Source: Bradyrhizobium sp. LTSP849
GTDB lineage: Bacteria > Pseudomonadota > Alphaproteobacteria > Rhizobiales > Xanthobacteraceae
NCBI RefSeq assembly: GCF_000938255.1
Contig: NZ_JYMR01000004.1
Span: 186,001-250,000 of the forward strand
Length of the DNA: 64,000 bases
Direction: 5' to 3'
Below the pieces are notes generated by a model that had not been told where the DNA came from, did no database searches, and worked only from the letters and a program-made list of their open reading frames with translations. Made by a program: the position numbers and the translations under genes. This document shows, piece after piece, positions 17,866 to 25,984 of the stretch (the first letter of the stretch is position 1; each line of letters begins with the position of its first letter).

Positions 17866-18924
17866 TCACGGAATGATCCGCTCACGCCGAAAGTCTGAAA
17901 ACATCCGAAAGAACATGTCCTCGGTGTCCACCAGGTCGTGGAATCCGAAACGACGGGCCTTGCTGGTATCGGAGACGATATCGTAATCGGAGGCGAATAC
18001 GCCGTCCGGGTAACCCCAGGCCGCGATCTCTTCGAAGCGGAATTTCTGCAATCCGTTCTTCTCGACAATTTTGTCCCAGATCGGCCCCTTGTCCGCCATG
18101 GACCGTACGAGGTTGATGTGTCGCGGCGGCGCCAGCTCCATCTCGAAGAAACTGGCGAATCTGGGCCACAAATTCTGCCATCTGATGAGATCACTGTTGG
18201 TGATGTTAAACGCCTGGTTGGCGCATTTCGGATCGGTCGCCATCCACGCGACGGCCTTTGCCAGAAGAGCGGCGTCCGTACATTGGTAAAGTGCGGTATA
18301 GGCTCCCGGCTTACCCGGAAAGCTGAGAGGCAGCCCCAACGCCTTGCAGACGTTCGCATAGACTGCGATCGCCAGCGTCAGGTTCATCGGTCCTCCCGTG
18401 GAGAATCCGCAGACCGCGTGCGGACGCCCGACCGACCATGTCCAGAGCTTTCCTTTCTGGAATTCTTCGAGAAAGTCCTGCTGATCGTAATAGAAATTCG
18501 GCGGCATGTGCCGCGGATCGTCTTCTTTGGTCGGAGTCTTATAGGGACCGAGGTGATTTCCATACCACCTGGTGCCCTGGGACAGATGAACGTGCTCGAG
18601 CACAGGTGACGCGGCGTCGACGGTCTTGACGAGGTTGAAGAACATGTTGGCGTTCGCCGACATCGTCTCGCCGGGATCCGCCCGCTCCGTGATGGCCAGA
18701 TAGAACAGGTGCGAGATGTTGGTGAGCGGACCGAGCTTGGCCTGGCAGTCAGCCGGATCGACAAGATCCACGGCAATGTGCCTGTAGTCACCGGGTATCT
18801 GCGGCTTGCGCCGCGACGCCGCAACGACATCCCAGCCACCCTGCTCAAGCAGGTGAGCCAGCATGTAGCCGCCGGCCAGGCCGGAGGCGCCTGTGACAAG
18901 TGCGGTACGTTTTGTCGTTGGCAT
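17866..18924 (-). CDS. PRISE-like SDR (progesterone 5-beta-reductase/iridoid synthase-type enone reductase)
   Basis: 352 residues, an atypical SDR. TGASGLAGGY (11-20) is the nucleotide-binding turn. NFYYDQQDF (143-151) is the PRISE motif that carries the catalytic Tyr, and GTRWYGNHLGP (117-127) corresponds to the TGxKxYxGP motif. PRISE enzymes reduce the C=C bond of 1,4-enones with NADPH. Here the position normally held by the catalytic Lys appears to be Arg119. GGGGAGACAG precedes the ATG. It ends a five-gene run (SDR, hydrolase, WrbA-like, DUF427, this gene) with only 14 bp to DUF427. Distant bacterial members may use other substrates. Confidence 0.8.
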   Translation of the reverse strand: MPTTKRTALVTGASGLAGGYMLAHLLEQGGWDVVAASRRKPQIPGDYRHIAVDLVDPADCQAKLGPLTNISHLFYLAITERADPGETMSANANMFFNLVKTVDAASPVLEHVHLSQGTRWYGNHLGPYKTPTKEDDPRHMPPNFYYDQQDFLEEFQKGKLWTWSVGRPHAVCGFSTGGPMNLTLAIAVYANVCKALGLPLSFPGKPGAYTALYQCTDAALLAKAVAWMATDPKCANQAFNITNSDLIRWQNLWPRFASFFEMELAPPRHINLVRSMADKGPIWDKIVEKNGLQKFRFEEIAAWGYPDGVFASDYDIVSDTSKARRFGFHDLVDTEDMFFRMFSDFRRERIIP

Positions 18925-18938
18925 CCGTGCTGTCTCCC

Positions 18939-19313
18939 CTACGCCAGCCTGATCTCGTCAACCCGGTCCGAGTAGAACGCGACGTAATCCTTGATCTGCG
19001 CCATCGCCTCAAACGGGGTCTCATAAGTCCACACAGCGTTGCGTGAACGATCACTCCCCGCTGGAATGCTGTAGTAGGAAGCGTCGCCCTTGTAGGGGCA
19101 GTAGGTGGTGTGTTCGCTGCGCGTAAGCGCGGCCATATCGACATCGCGGCGGGGGATATACTGAACGGGCGGGTAGGACGCCTCGCGAAGCGTCAATGCA
19201 TCGCTTGTGTCGGCGATAATCTTTCCGCCGACTTTGACAACGACGCGAGACGGGTTCGCCTCGATCGAAATGGGGTGATCGAGCCCTGGAATCTTTATCG
19301 GCCTGTCAGTCAT
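18939..19313 (-). CDS. DUF427 domain protein
   Basis: 124 residues, a single DUF427 beta-barrel domain. Recognisable pieces are the VVKVGGKIIADTSDALTLREA strand, the YIPRRDVDM segment, the TYCPYKGDASYYSI core and the C-terminal VAFYSDRVDEI. The function of the family is not established. AGGAGAG lies upstream of the ATG. It sits between the WrbA-like and enone reductase genes in one run. Confidence 0.9.
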   Translation of the reverse strand: MTDRPIKIPGLDHPISIEANPSRVVVKVGGKIIADTSDALTLREASYPPVQYIPRRDVDMAALTRSEHTTYCPYKGDASYYSIPAGSDRSRNAVWTYETPFEAMAQIKDYVAFYSDRVDEIRLA

Positions 19314-19351
19314 GATGTCTCTCCTGAATGGAAGCGGATCGTGCGGAAACC

Positions 19352-20056
19352 TTAGGCGGTGACCAGTCCAGTCGCGCTTCGATTGTGTTTGGAAGCCACC
19401 ACGCCCCGGCCTTCCGGATCCTGATTGTCGGCACCACCCGAAACGCCGCGGTGAGCTGGCCGGCCGAGCGCCGCCCGGCCAGCCGACAACTCCTGCGCGA
19501 CCTCGGCCACTCGGCGGCCGAGGAATTCCGCGGTCCGAAGATCGGAGAGCGGAGGGGCAACATCGCCGCTCAGATCCATATCGGCCTGGCCGGCCATCCC
19601 GAGCGTGTAGCTGTCGCGGTTGAGGATGTCCTCGTTAGTGTAGGAGCGATTGTTCCCATAGTTTAGCCCGAGATTGACCCAATGCATTTGGTGTTGGGCC
19701 GCGAATGTCATCAGCTGAACCAGCGAGTTCTGCTTGTCGCCGCCGCGGGACGCGCCATTGGTGAAGCCGGCGGCGATTTTGCCTTCCCAGCGCTTCTCGG
19801 CATATTGAAGGTGCGAGGTCGCATCCATGAACGCTTTGAACGGTGCCGACAGGCTCCCCATGTAGGTGGGAGCTCCCATGATGATGGCGTCTGCACCATC
19901 GAGAAGCTCCCATCGGCCGGTCGCTTGCTCTGCCGTTACAAGTTCCACGCTCGCGCCACTGATGGCTGCTGCGCCACGCGCGACTGCCTCGGCGATCTTC
20001 ACGGTGTGGCCGTATCCGCTGTGATAGACGACGACGATTTTCACTGGAACTGACAT
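19352..20056 (-). CDS. Flavodoxin-fold NAD(P)H:quinone oxidoreductase, WrbA-like
   Basis: 234 residues. The start MSVPVKIVVVYHSGYGHTVK gives the FMN-phosphate loop, and MGAPTYMGSLSAPFKAFMD and AAGFTNGASRGGDKQ are WrbA/NADPH-dependent FMN reductase landmarks. It would carry out two-electron reduction of quinones. The last 30 residues or so (RPAHRGVSGGADNQDPEGRG) look unlike the family and may be an extension. The ATG at 20056 is preferred; the open frame extends 50 codons upstream. It lies 49 bp after the alpha/beta hydrolase gene. Confidence 0.85.
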   Translation of the reverse strand: MSVPVKIVVVYHSGYGHTVKIAEAVARGAAAISGASVELVTAEQATGRWELLDGADAIIMGAPTYMGSLSAPFKAFMDATSHLQYAEKRWEGKIAAGFTNGASRGGDKQNSLVQLMTFAAQHQMHWVNLGLNYGNNRSYTNEDILNRDSYTLGMAGQADMDLSGDVAPPLSDLRTAEFLGRRVAEVAQELSAGRAALGRPAHRGVSGGADNQDPEGRGVVASKHNRSATGLVTA

Positions 20057-20105
20057 GGGTGCTCTTGGATCGAGGGGAGATTTGACAAGCGGCACGAGCG
20101 CTGCG

Positions 20106-20966
20106 TTATCGCGCTTCCGCTTCAGACAAGAATGCGGAAGCGTGCTGGACGAACTGCTTGGGATATTGGTACTGCGAACCGTGATTGGCGTCTGGATAGA
20201 GAACAAGCTGGGCGTCCGGCAGGTGCTGCTGCAGGATGAACGAGTTCACGGAGTAGATGATCACGTCCTTGCCACCGTTCACGACCAGCGTCGGCTGACG
20301 AATCGACTTCAGATATTCGAACGGCTTCTCCCGCGGCGCGCCCCATTCGCCGATCGCCTCGAGCTGGGCGGGCGCGACCTTCTCGTTGACCTCGGGATCG
20401 CGATGCTCGGCGCGTACCCGGAAGCGCTTGAGGAACTCGCGGCCCGCAGCCTGACTCTTCTCGGACTTCGTGAAATGCACGCGAAGCCAGAGATGATCGG
20501 GCTCGTCGTATGTGGCGCCGAAGATTTCCTGCGCCTCTGGCGTGAGCGCGGCCATGCCCTCGCCACCGCGCGGACCGGTGCCGACCAAGACCAGTCGCCT
20601 CACGAGGTCGGGCGCCTGAACGGCGATTTCCTGCGCGACAAAGCCGCCGATCGAGAAGCCGAGCACATCGACCTTCGTCAGTGTTAGCGCCTTGATGAAC
20701 GCCACCGCATTGGCGCCCATTTTCGCGATCGTGGTGGGCACCTCTCCAGAGGAGCTGGATACACCGGCGTTGTTGAACAGGATCACTTCGCGGTCGTTGG
20801 CGAGACCGTCGGTCACTGCCGGATCCCAATGGTCCATGGTGCCGGTGAAATGCTGGTTGAAGACGAGCGGCGCGCCGGCTGCTTTGCCAAAGCGGCGATA
20901 GGCAAAGCGGATGCCGTTGGCTTCGACAAACTGCGTCGGCGCGGTCTGGTGGTTATGCTGGGTCAT
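20106..20966 (-). CDS. Alpha/beta hydrolase
   Basis: 286 residues. The nucleophile elbow is GFSIGG, with VVNGGKDVII and DANHGSQYQ as likely acid and His regions. It starts MTQHNHQTAPTQFVEANG and is a paralogue of the hydrolase at 7875-8747, with shared MDHWDPAVTDG and a shared N-terminus. The start is preceded by GGGAA. It follows the SDR gene by 137 bp and precedes the WrbA-like gene by 49 bp. Probably an esterase or haloperoxidase-type hydrolase; the substrate is unknown. Confidence 0.9.
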   Translation of the reverse strand: MTQHNHQTAPTQFVEANGIRFAYRRFGKAAGAPLVFNQHFTGTMDHWDPAVTDGLANDREVILFNNAGVSSSSGEVPTTIAKMGANAVAFIKALTLTKVDVLGFSIGGFVAQEIAVQAPDLVRRLVLVGTGPRGGEGMAALTPEAQEIFGATYDEPDHLWLRVHFTKSEKSQAAGREFLKRFRVRAEHRDPEVNEKVAPAQLEAIGEWGAPREKPFEYLKSIRQPTLVVNGGKDVIIYSVNSFILQQHLPDAQLVLYPDANHGSQYQYPKQFVQHASAFLSEAEAR

Positions 20967-21103
20967 TGATTCCCTTCTTGCGGCAGCTCAAGCCTGGGTA
21001 CGAAGCGGTTGAAAGTGGTGACGTCCAGACGCGCCGTGAAGCTGCGAGACGGGAAGACCACGCGCGTATTGGGCGCGGAGTAAGCCTCCGCGCCCGAACA
21101 GGA

Positions 21104-21850
21104 TCAGTTGGCGCTGTGTCCGCCGTCGACGTTGAGAACGTGACCGGTGATGAACCTGGCTTCGTCCGAACCGATGAACACGATACCGTCGGCGACCTCC
21201 TCGGAGAGTCCGAGCCGACCCAGCGGAACTTGGGTCACCAAAGCCGCCTTGTTCTCCGTCGTGCCGGTGAAGCGGGTCAGCATGCCGGTGTCCGTCGGAC
21301 CAGGCGCGACCGCATTCACGCGAATTCCCGACTTGGCAACTTCGAGCGCCACCGATTTGGTAATGCCTTCGACCGCATGCTTGGCGCCGACATAGATCGA
21401 GGCAAAGGCCGCGCCCTCGTGCCCATAGGTCGAGGAGATGTTGATGATGCTCCCGCTCCCCTGGGCCTGCATGACACGCACTTCGTGCTTCATGCTCAGG
21501 ACCACGCCGACAACGTTGGTCTCGAACGTCGCGGCAACGGTCTCGGCGGTCTGGTCCGTGATCGGGCCAACCTGGCCTTCGGTAGCGGCATTGTTCACTG
21601 CGACATCGAGACGACCAAATCGTGCGACGGTCTTGTCGACCATGGCGCGGACGTCATCTTCCTTGCGGACATCGGCCTTGATGAACTCAGCCTCGGCGCC
21701 GAGAGAACGAAGCTCCTTGACCAGCTCCTTGCCGACCTCATCCCGCCGGCCGGCAACGACCACCTTTGCGCCCTTCTTGGCGAAGGCGACGGCAGCGGCG
21801 CGCCCGATGCCTGTGAGTCCACCGGTGATCAAAACAACTTGCGTGCTCAT
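21104..21850 (-). CDS. SDR family oxidoreductase
   Basis: 248 residues, paralogue of the SDR at 16008-16754. TGGLTGIG, NNAATEG, the catalytic Ser of NISSTYGH and YVGAK are all present, and RVNAVAPGP is intact. VVAGRRDE after strand 2 suggests NADPH. It is the first gene of the run that continues to the enone reductase at 17866. The LysR gene at 22050 lies upstream on the same strand, and a palindrome at 21940 is between them. The substrate is unknown. Confidence 0.93.
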   Translation of the reverse strand: MSTQVVLITGGLTGIGRAAAVAFAKKGAKVVVAGRRDEVGKELVKELRSLGAEAEFIKADVRKEDDVRAMVDKTVARFGRLDVAVNNAATEGQVGPITDQTAETVAATFETNVVGVVLSMKHEVRVMQAQGSGSIINISSTYGHEGAAFASIYVGAKHAVEGITKSVALEVAKSGIRVNAVAPGPTDTGMLTRFTGTTENKAALVTQVPLGRLGLSEEVADGIVFIGSDEARFITGHVLNVDGGHSAN

Positions 21851-21939
21851 TCTACGATCCTCTGTTGGTCGCCGGAAGCCCGACGGCGCTGTCGTCCATG
21901 CGTGATCGCACCGTCGCGTGACGATGATCGTCAGCGTCG

Positions 21940-21958
21940 TTCGATTTCAATCATCGAA
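21940..21958. promoter_or_regulatory. Candidate operator of the SDR-hydrolase-WrbA-enone reductase run
   Basis: Inverted repeat TTCGAT-N7-ATCGAA, 90 bp upstream of the SDR start at 21850. The size and T...A symmetry suit a LysR-type site. The adjacent LysR gene ends at 22050. The assignment is inferred. Confidence 0.35.
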
Positions 21959-22049
21959 AGCAAGGTAGCGGCAGGATCCTCTCGGCATTAGACACGAGGG
22001 GGGACTAATAGATATTCTGACCAAGAATGAATGGCCCGCGCGCCTTACC

Positions 22050-22976
22050 TCACGCGGTCAGAGGTCTCTTCAGAGACTCGCTCTGTGCGGTCGGAATGCA
22101 AGTCTCGACAAATGAGGCGAACTCTCTTGCCTTGGCGCTCGCCATCCGCCCGGTCGGATAAACTGCCCAGAGCTCCAAGCCGGGAAGCTCCCACTCATCC
22201 ATAACGGATTTGACGATGCCTGACGCAAGTTCGGGAGCGAAGTTCCACTCAGACGTTATGGCAATGCCGAGGTGGGCAAACACCGCCTCCCGCAATCCCT
22301 CCGCTGCGGTGACTTTTAACCTGCCCCCGACCGCCACCGACGTCTCAGCCGATCCTTGACGGAACGTCCAGGACACGCCGCCTCCATCCGGAGTGTAGAT
22401 GACGGTCTGATGCGCGATCAGCTCTGCCGGACTTTTGGGTTCTCCGTGTTTCGCGAAGTAGTTTGGGGTCGCGATGACCCGCCGGCGCGCCTGACCAAGC
22501 TTTCGTGCCACCAAGGTCGAATCCGCCAACGAGCCACTGCGGAAGGCAACATCGATGCCTTCCTCCACCAGATTGATGGGTCGATCATCCAGCACCATGT
22601 CGATCTCGAGTTCGGGGTTTTTCTCCAGAAAACGATCAAGCTGGCGCATGATGTGAAGGCGCCCGAAGCAGACAGAAGCCGCAATGCGCAGCTTTCCAGT
22701 CAGTGCGGCTCCGGCGCCGCGCGCTGCCAGAACGGCCTCTTCAGCCTCTTCGATAGAGCGTTTTGCCCTGACATAGAAATTCATCCCCGCTTCGGTAGGG
22801 GTCAGGCTGCGCGTCGATCGCAACAGAAGACGAACACCAAGCCATTCCTCAAGCTGAGCAATCGCTTTGGATACCGCTGGCTGCCCCACTCTCATCTGAC
22901 TCGCTGCGGCGGAGAACGATCCCGTGTCAACGACGCGAACGAACGTCTCCATCGCAAGGTGCCGGTCCATATCCAT
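22050..22976 (-). CDS. LysR family transcriptional regulator
   Basis: 308 residues. The N-terminus (HLAMETFVRVVDTGSFSAAA, then VGQPAVSKAIAQLEEWLG) is the LysR helix-turn-helix of the DmlR/PecT-like group. The effector domain contains the family's LRIAASVCFGRLH and the invariant IDVAFRSG. It lies upstream of, and on the same strand as, the five-gene run from 21850 to 17866, so it may control that run as well as the divergent side at 23180, where only a pseudogene remains. Confidence 0.9.
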   Translation of the reverse strand: MDMDRHLAMETFVRVVDTGSFSAAASQMRVGQPAVSKAIAQLEEWLGVRLLLRSTRSLTPTEAGMNFYVRAKRSIEEAEEAVLAARGAGAALTGKLRIAASVCFGRLHIMRQLDRFLEKNPELEIDMVLDDRPINLVEEGIDVAFRSGSLADSTLVARKLGQARRRVIATPNYFAKHGEPKSPAELIAHQTVIYTPDGGGVSWTFRQGSAETSVAVGGRLKVTAAEGLREAVFAHLGIAITSEWNFAPELASGIVKSVMDEWELPGLELWAVYPTGRMASAKAREFASFVETCIPTAQSESLKRPLTA

Positions 22977-23072
22977 TCTCCCTTGGAATGAGCATTATCA
23001 CCCCGAGAAGGGTGCCGTCAGAGCGATAGATCGCCCATGGTGTGGCGCTTCGACCTGCCCGAGAATAGATGG

Positions 23073-23092
23073 TGACCAGATTGATATGGTCA
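23073..23092. promoter_or_regulatory. Palindrome upstream of the LysR gene
   Basis: Perfect inverted repeat TGACCA-N8-TGGTCA, 97 bp upstream of the LysR start at 22976 and 88 bp before the remnant at 23180. A candidate regulator-binding site. Confidence 0.35.
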
Positions 23093-23179
23093 AACGACGG
23101 ATCGGACCCACCTGGCTTACCCGCCGGGCGCTCTCGCTCGCCTGATGACACCGATACGCGTGGTCTTGGCTTGCGCGCC

Positions 23180-23700
23180 ATGCGAGCGGGGAAGAAGGCC
23201 CCTGACTTCCGCCTTCGCGATCAACACGGCCGTCGCGTGGCGCTGAGCGAGCTGTTGCTTCGCAGCGCGGTTGTTCTTCGATTCTGCCGCAATGAGAATA
23301 CGGCCAGCTGTGTTCGCGAATTCAACTCTTTGTCGGCGCTCCAAGGCGATATGGAACGATTAGGGGCGACGCTGGTCGTTATTGCAGTCGAACCGTTCGA
23401 CCCTCGTCCCTTGGGCAAGACACGGCGTCCTTTCCCTTTCCCATCCTGGCCGACAAAAACGGAGACGTGGCCCAGTCCTACGGATTGACCTTCCAGGTGT
23501 CGGCACCAAATAGCCCAGACATTAATGCCACAAATGGTAACCCACGGGGACGTGAGATTAGGTCCGCCCCTGCGACTTATGTCGTCGATCAGACGGGACT
23601 GGTTGCCCTGGCCTTCGTTGATGTGGAGTGCCGCAGTTTGATGGACCATGGTCAGATTCTGACGGCGCTCGAATGCCTCGCTAGGCGGAAGCAATCATGA
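23180..23700 (+). pseudogene. Frameshifted AhpC/TSA peroxiredoxin-like gene
   Basis: The first frame encodes MRAGKKAPDFRLRDQHGRRV and continues through LGATLVVIAVEP, a peroxiredoxin/AhpC-TSA start. The continuation ILADKNGDVAQSYGLTFQV ... YVVDQTGLVALAFVD lies in another frame and runs to 23700. The frames meet near 23430-23445, consistent with loss of one base. The active-site region reads FCRNENTASCVREF, so the first Cys of the WCPYC motif found in related proteins is also missing; only the second Cys remains. Both defects suggest a non-functional gene. A sequencing error could explain the frameshift but not the lost Cys. Confidence 0.7.
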
Positions 23701-23764
23701 TCGGATTGCCGACGTCGCTATTCGACCGAATGGCCGCTCGGCGCCATGACTGGTCCTGCGTCTC

Positions 23765-25921
23765 TCATTCCGCGGCTTGCGAGTGCGCGGCACCGCGTTG
23801 CAGATTCCGCCGCGCCCAATCAGCGACCTCGCCCATCGTGCTCTCCGTTTCGGGGAGGAAGGGAAAGATCGTGTAAACATGGACGGAATCCTCTACCAGA
23901 CGCAGCGTCACGTCGACACCGGCCTTTTCCGCGCGTTGGGCCAGGCGTATGGCGTCGCTGAGCAACACCTCGCCTTGCGTTGCCGTAACGAAAAGCGGCG
24001 GTAGGCCGGTGAGATCGCCGAACAGTGGCGACACCAGAGGATCCGTCGGCTCATGGCCCTGGAAATACGACGCTCCCATGAAGGTCAGGAGATCGCGGTT
24101 CGCTGCGGGATCATCTCCATTGAACGCGCGGACGCTCTCACCCGATAGGGTGAGGTCGGCAAATGGCGCGACCGCAAGGATGCCGGCGGGCAAGGGATCG
24201 CCGGCCATGCGCAGCGCAAGCGCCAGCGCGACCGCAAGGCCGCCACCGGCGGATTCGCCCGACAGCAAAATTGAACCCGCGGGGACGCCTTTTCCCAGCA
24301 ATGCACGATAAGCGACGACGGCGTCGTCGATCGCGGCCGGATAAGGATGCTCAGGCGCAAGCCGGTAGTCTATGGTGTAGCAGACCCCGTCGGCAGCTGT
24401 TGCCAGCCTGCTTGCATATTCGAGCGACCCCTCGGCCGAACCGATCAGGTAGCCGCCGCCGTGGAAGTGCAGCACCACACCGTCGGAGTGAGCTTCCTTT
24501 GCTGAGACGCGGAACGCCCTGACGTCACCGAGTTCGTCCTCGATCGCCTCGAAGCCGTCGGGCAACGGGAAGTTCGTGGTCAGGAAGCGATCATAGGCCT
24601 CTCGAAGGCCGTCATGACCACGCGCCACGTCCTCGGGACGGAACGCGTATTTCCAGAGCTCGAAGGCGCGTTGGCTCTCCGGACGCTTCAGCCGCTTGCC
24701 TTCACGCAGGCCAGTGACATTGACGACCTCGCCCGGCGCCCCCTCCACCGCCTTCACGACATCGTAGTCCCATGCCAGGCCCCAGCTCGTCTCCGCCAGC
24801 GGATCGATGCGTGCCATGCCTTTCCAGCGCGCATTGCGATTGCGCAGGCGAGCCGTGTCGGTCTCATGCACGAGCTTTACGGCCGCACGGGCTCCAGCCT
24901 GGATGCGCGTCGTGCGTGGCAGGCGACGCCGCTCGTACTCGAGGAGCGCGCCCGGGACGTCGTCTTGCCGTCGGGACAAGACGCGCGAGAGCGTCCAGGC
25001 ATCCTCGATGCTCTGTCCGGCTCCCGCCGCCAGGAACGGCACCATCGGATGTGCCGCGTCGCCCAGCAGCGTGACGCGCCCCGAACTCCAGCTGTCGATC
25101 GGATCGCGGTAGTACATTCCGGTGATGAAGGCCGTCCTGCACTGCTCAAGCATGGCGCGCGCCCGCGGCTCGGCATCCTCGAAAGAGCGAAGCATTTCGG
25201 CAATGTCGCCGCTCTCGGTCCAGGATTCGCGGCGTACTTCATCGGCCGGCACCGAAGCCAGGATGCTGTACAGATTTTGGGGCCTCACCCAATAGGTGAT
25301 CAGCGTACGGCCGGACCCAAACCAATAATTCCCGCGCTCGGGAAGCTCGAGGCCTTCGAGCCGCTGCGCCGGAATCAACGAGCGCCACATCAGAATGTTG
25401 GAAAAATGCTTCTCTTCCTGCCCGCGCAGGTACTGTCGCACGATGGAGTGAATGCCGTCACACCCCACCAATACGTCGCCCTTCAGCGTCTCGCCGGTCT
25501 GCAATCTGACTTCGACCGCGTCATCCGTCTGCGAGAGCGCGACGCAACAGGCGCCCAGCCGCTTCGATTCCGCAGGGACAGCGTCGAACAGCAACTGAAT
25601 GAGATCGCTGCGATGGACGTTGTACATCGGCGCTCCGTAGCGGCGGGCCGCCTCATCGCCGAGCGGCACCTGATAAAGCAGGCGCCCCGTGCGCAGATCG
25701 CGATAGTCGTAGGATTCAGGTTTGACGCCGACAGCCTGCATGGCGGTTTCGAGCCCCAGTTCGCGGAGCACGATAGCGGCGTTGCTGCCGATCTGGATGC
25801 CGGCGCCAACCTCGCCCAGCGCTTCTGCTTGTTCGAGGACAATCACCTCGATCCCGTGATGACGCAATGCAATTGCAGTCACCAGTCCGCCGATGCCACC
25901 ACCCGCCACGAGCACGCGCAT
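23765..25921 (-). CDS. Fusion protein: FAD-dependent monooxygenase plus HSL-type alpha/beta esterase
   Basis: 718 residues with two complete enzymes. Residues 1-400: an FAD-dependent aromatic hydroxylase of the salicylate/6-hydroxynicotinate 3-monooxygenase type, with GGGIGG (7-12), CDGIHSIVR (154-162, the DG motif) and GDAAHPM (288-294). Residues 430-718: a hormone-sensitive-lipase-family esterase, with oxyanion motif HGGG (487-490), nucleophile elbow GESAGG (555-560, Ser557), Asp656 and His681. No stop or frameshift interrupts the frame. The ATG at 25921 has AGGAAA 8 bases upstream; an ATG five codons earlier is possible. It is divergent from the TetR gene at 25985. It probably couples aromatic hydroxylation with ester or lactone hydrolysis; the substrate is unknown. 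Confidence 0.88.
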   Translation of the reverse strand: MRVLVAGGGIGGLVTAIALRHHGIEVIVLEQAEALGEVGAGIQIGSNAAIVLRELGLETAMQAVGVKPESYDYRDLRTGRLLYQVPLGDEAARRYGAPMYNVHRSDLIQLLFDAVPAESKRLGACCVALSQTDDAVEVRLQTGETLKGDVLVGCDGIHSIVRQYLRGQEEKHFSNILMWRSLIPAQRLEGLELPERGNYWFGSGRTLITYWVRPQNLYSILASVPADEVRRESWTESGDIAEMLRSFEDAEPRARAMLEQCRTAFITGMYYRDPIDSWSSGRVTLLGDAAHPMVPFLAAGAGQSIEDAWTLSRVLSRRQDDVPGALLEYERRRLPRTTRIQAGARAAVKLVHETDTARLRNRNARWKGMARIDPLAETSWGLAWDYDVVKAVEGAPGEVVNVTGLREGKRLKRPESQRAFELWKYAFRPEDVARGHDGLREAYDRFLTTNFPLPDGFEAIEDELGDVRAFRVSAKEAHSDGVVLHFHGGGYLIGSAEGSLEYASRLATAADGVCYTIDYRLAPEHPYPAAIDDAVVAYRALLGKGVPAGSILLSGESAGGGLAVALALALRMAGDPLPAGILAVAPFADLTLSGESVRAFNGDDPAANRDLLTFMGASYFQGHEPTDPLVSPLFGDLTGLPPLFVTATQGEVLLSDAIRLAQRAEKAGVDVTLRLVEDSVHVYTIFPFLPETESTMGEVADWARRNLQRGAAHSQAAE

Positions 25922-25945
25922 AGTTGGTTTCCTCATCTTGACTTA

Positions 25946-25963
25946 TTAAGCGATTTCACTTAA
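25946..25963. promoter_or_regulatory. Candidate TetR operator between fusion enzyme and regulator
   Basis: Inverted repeat TTAAG-N8-CTTAA in the 63-bp gap between the two divergent start codons. It is the only AT-rich symmetric element there and would cover both promoters. Confidence 0.4.
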
Positions 25964-25984
25964 CTTAGGATCGGGCAGGTTTGA

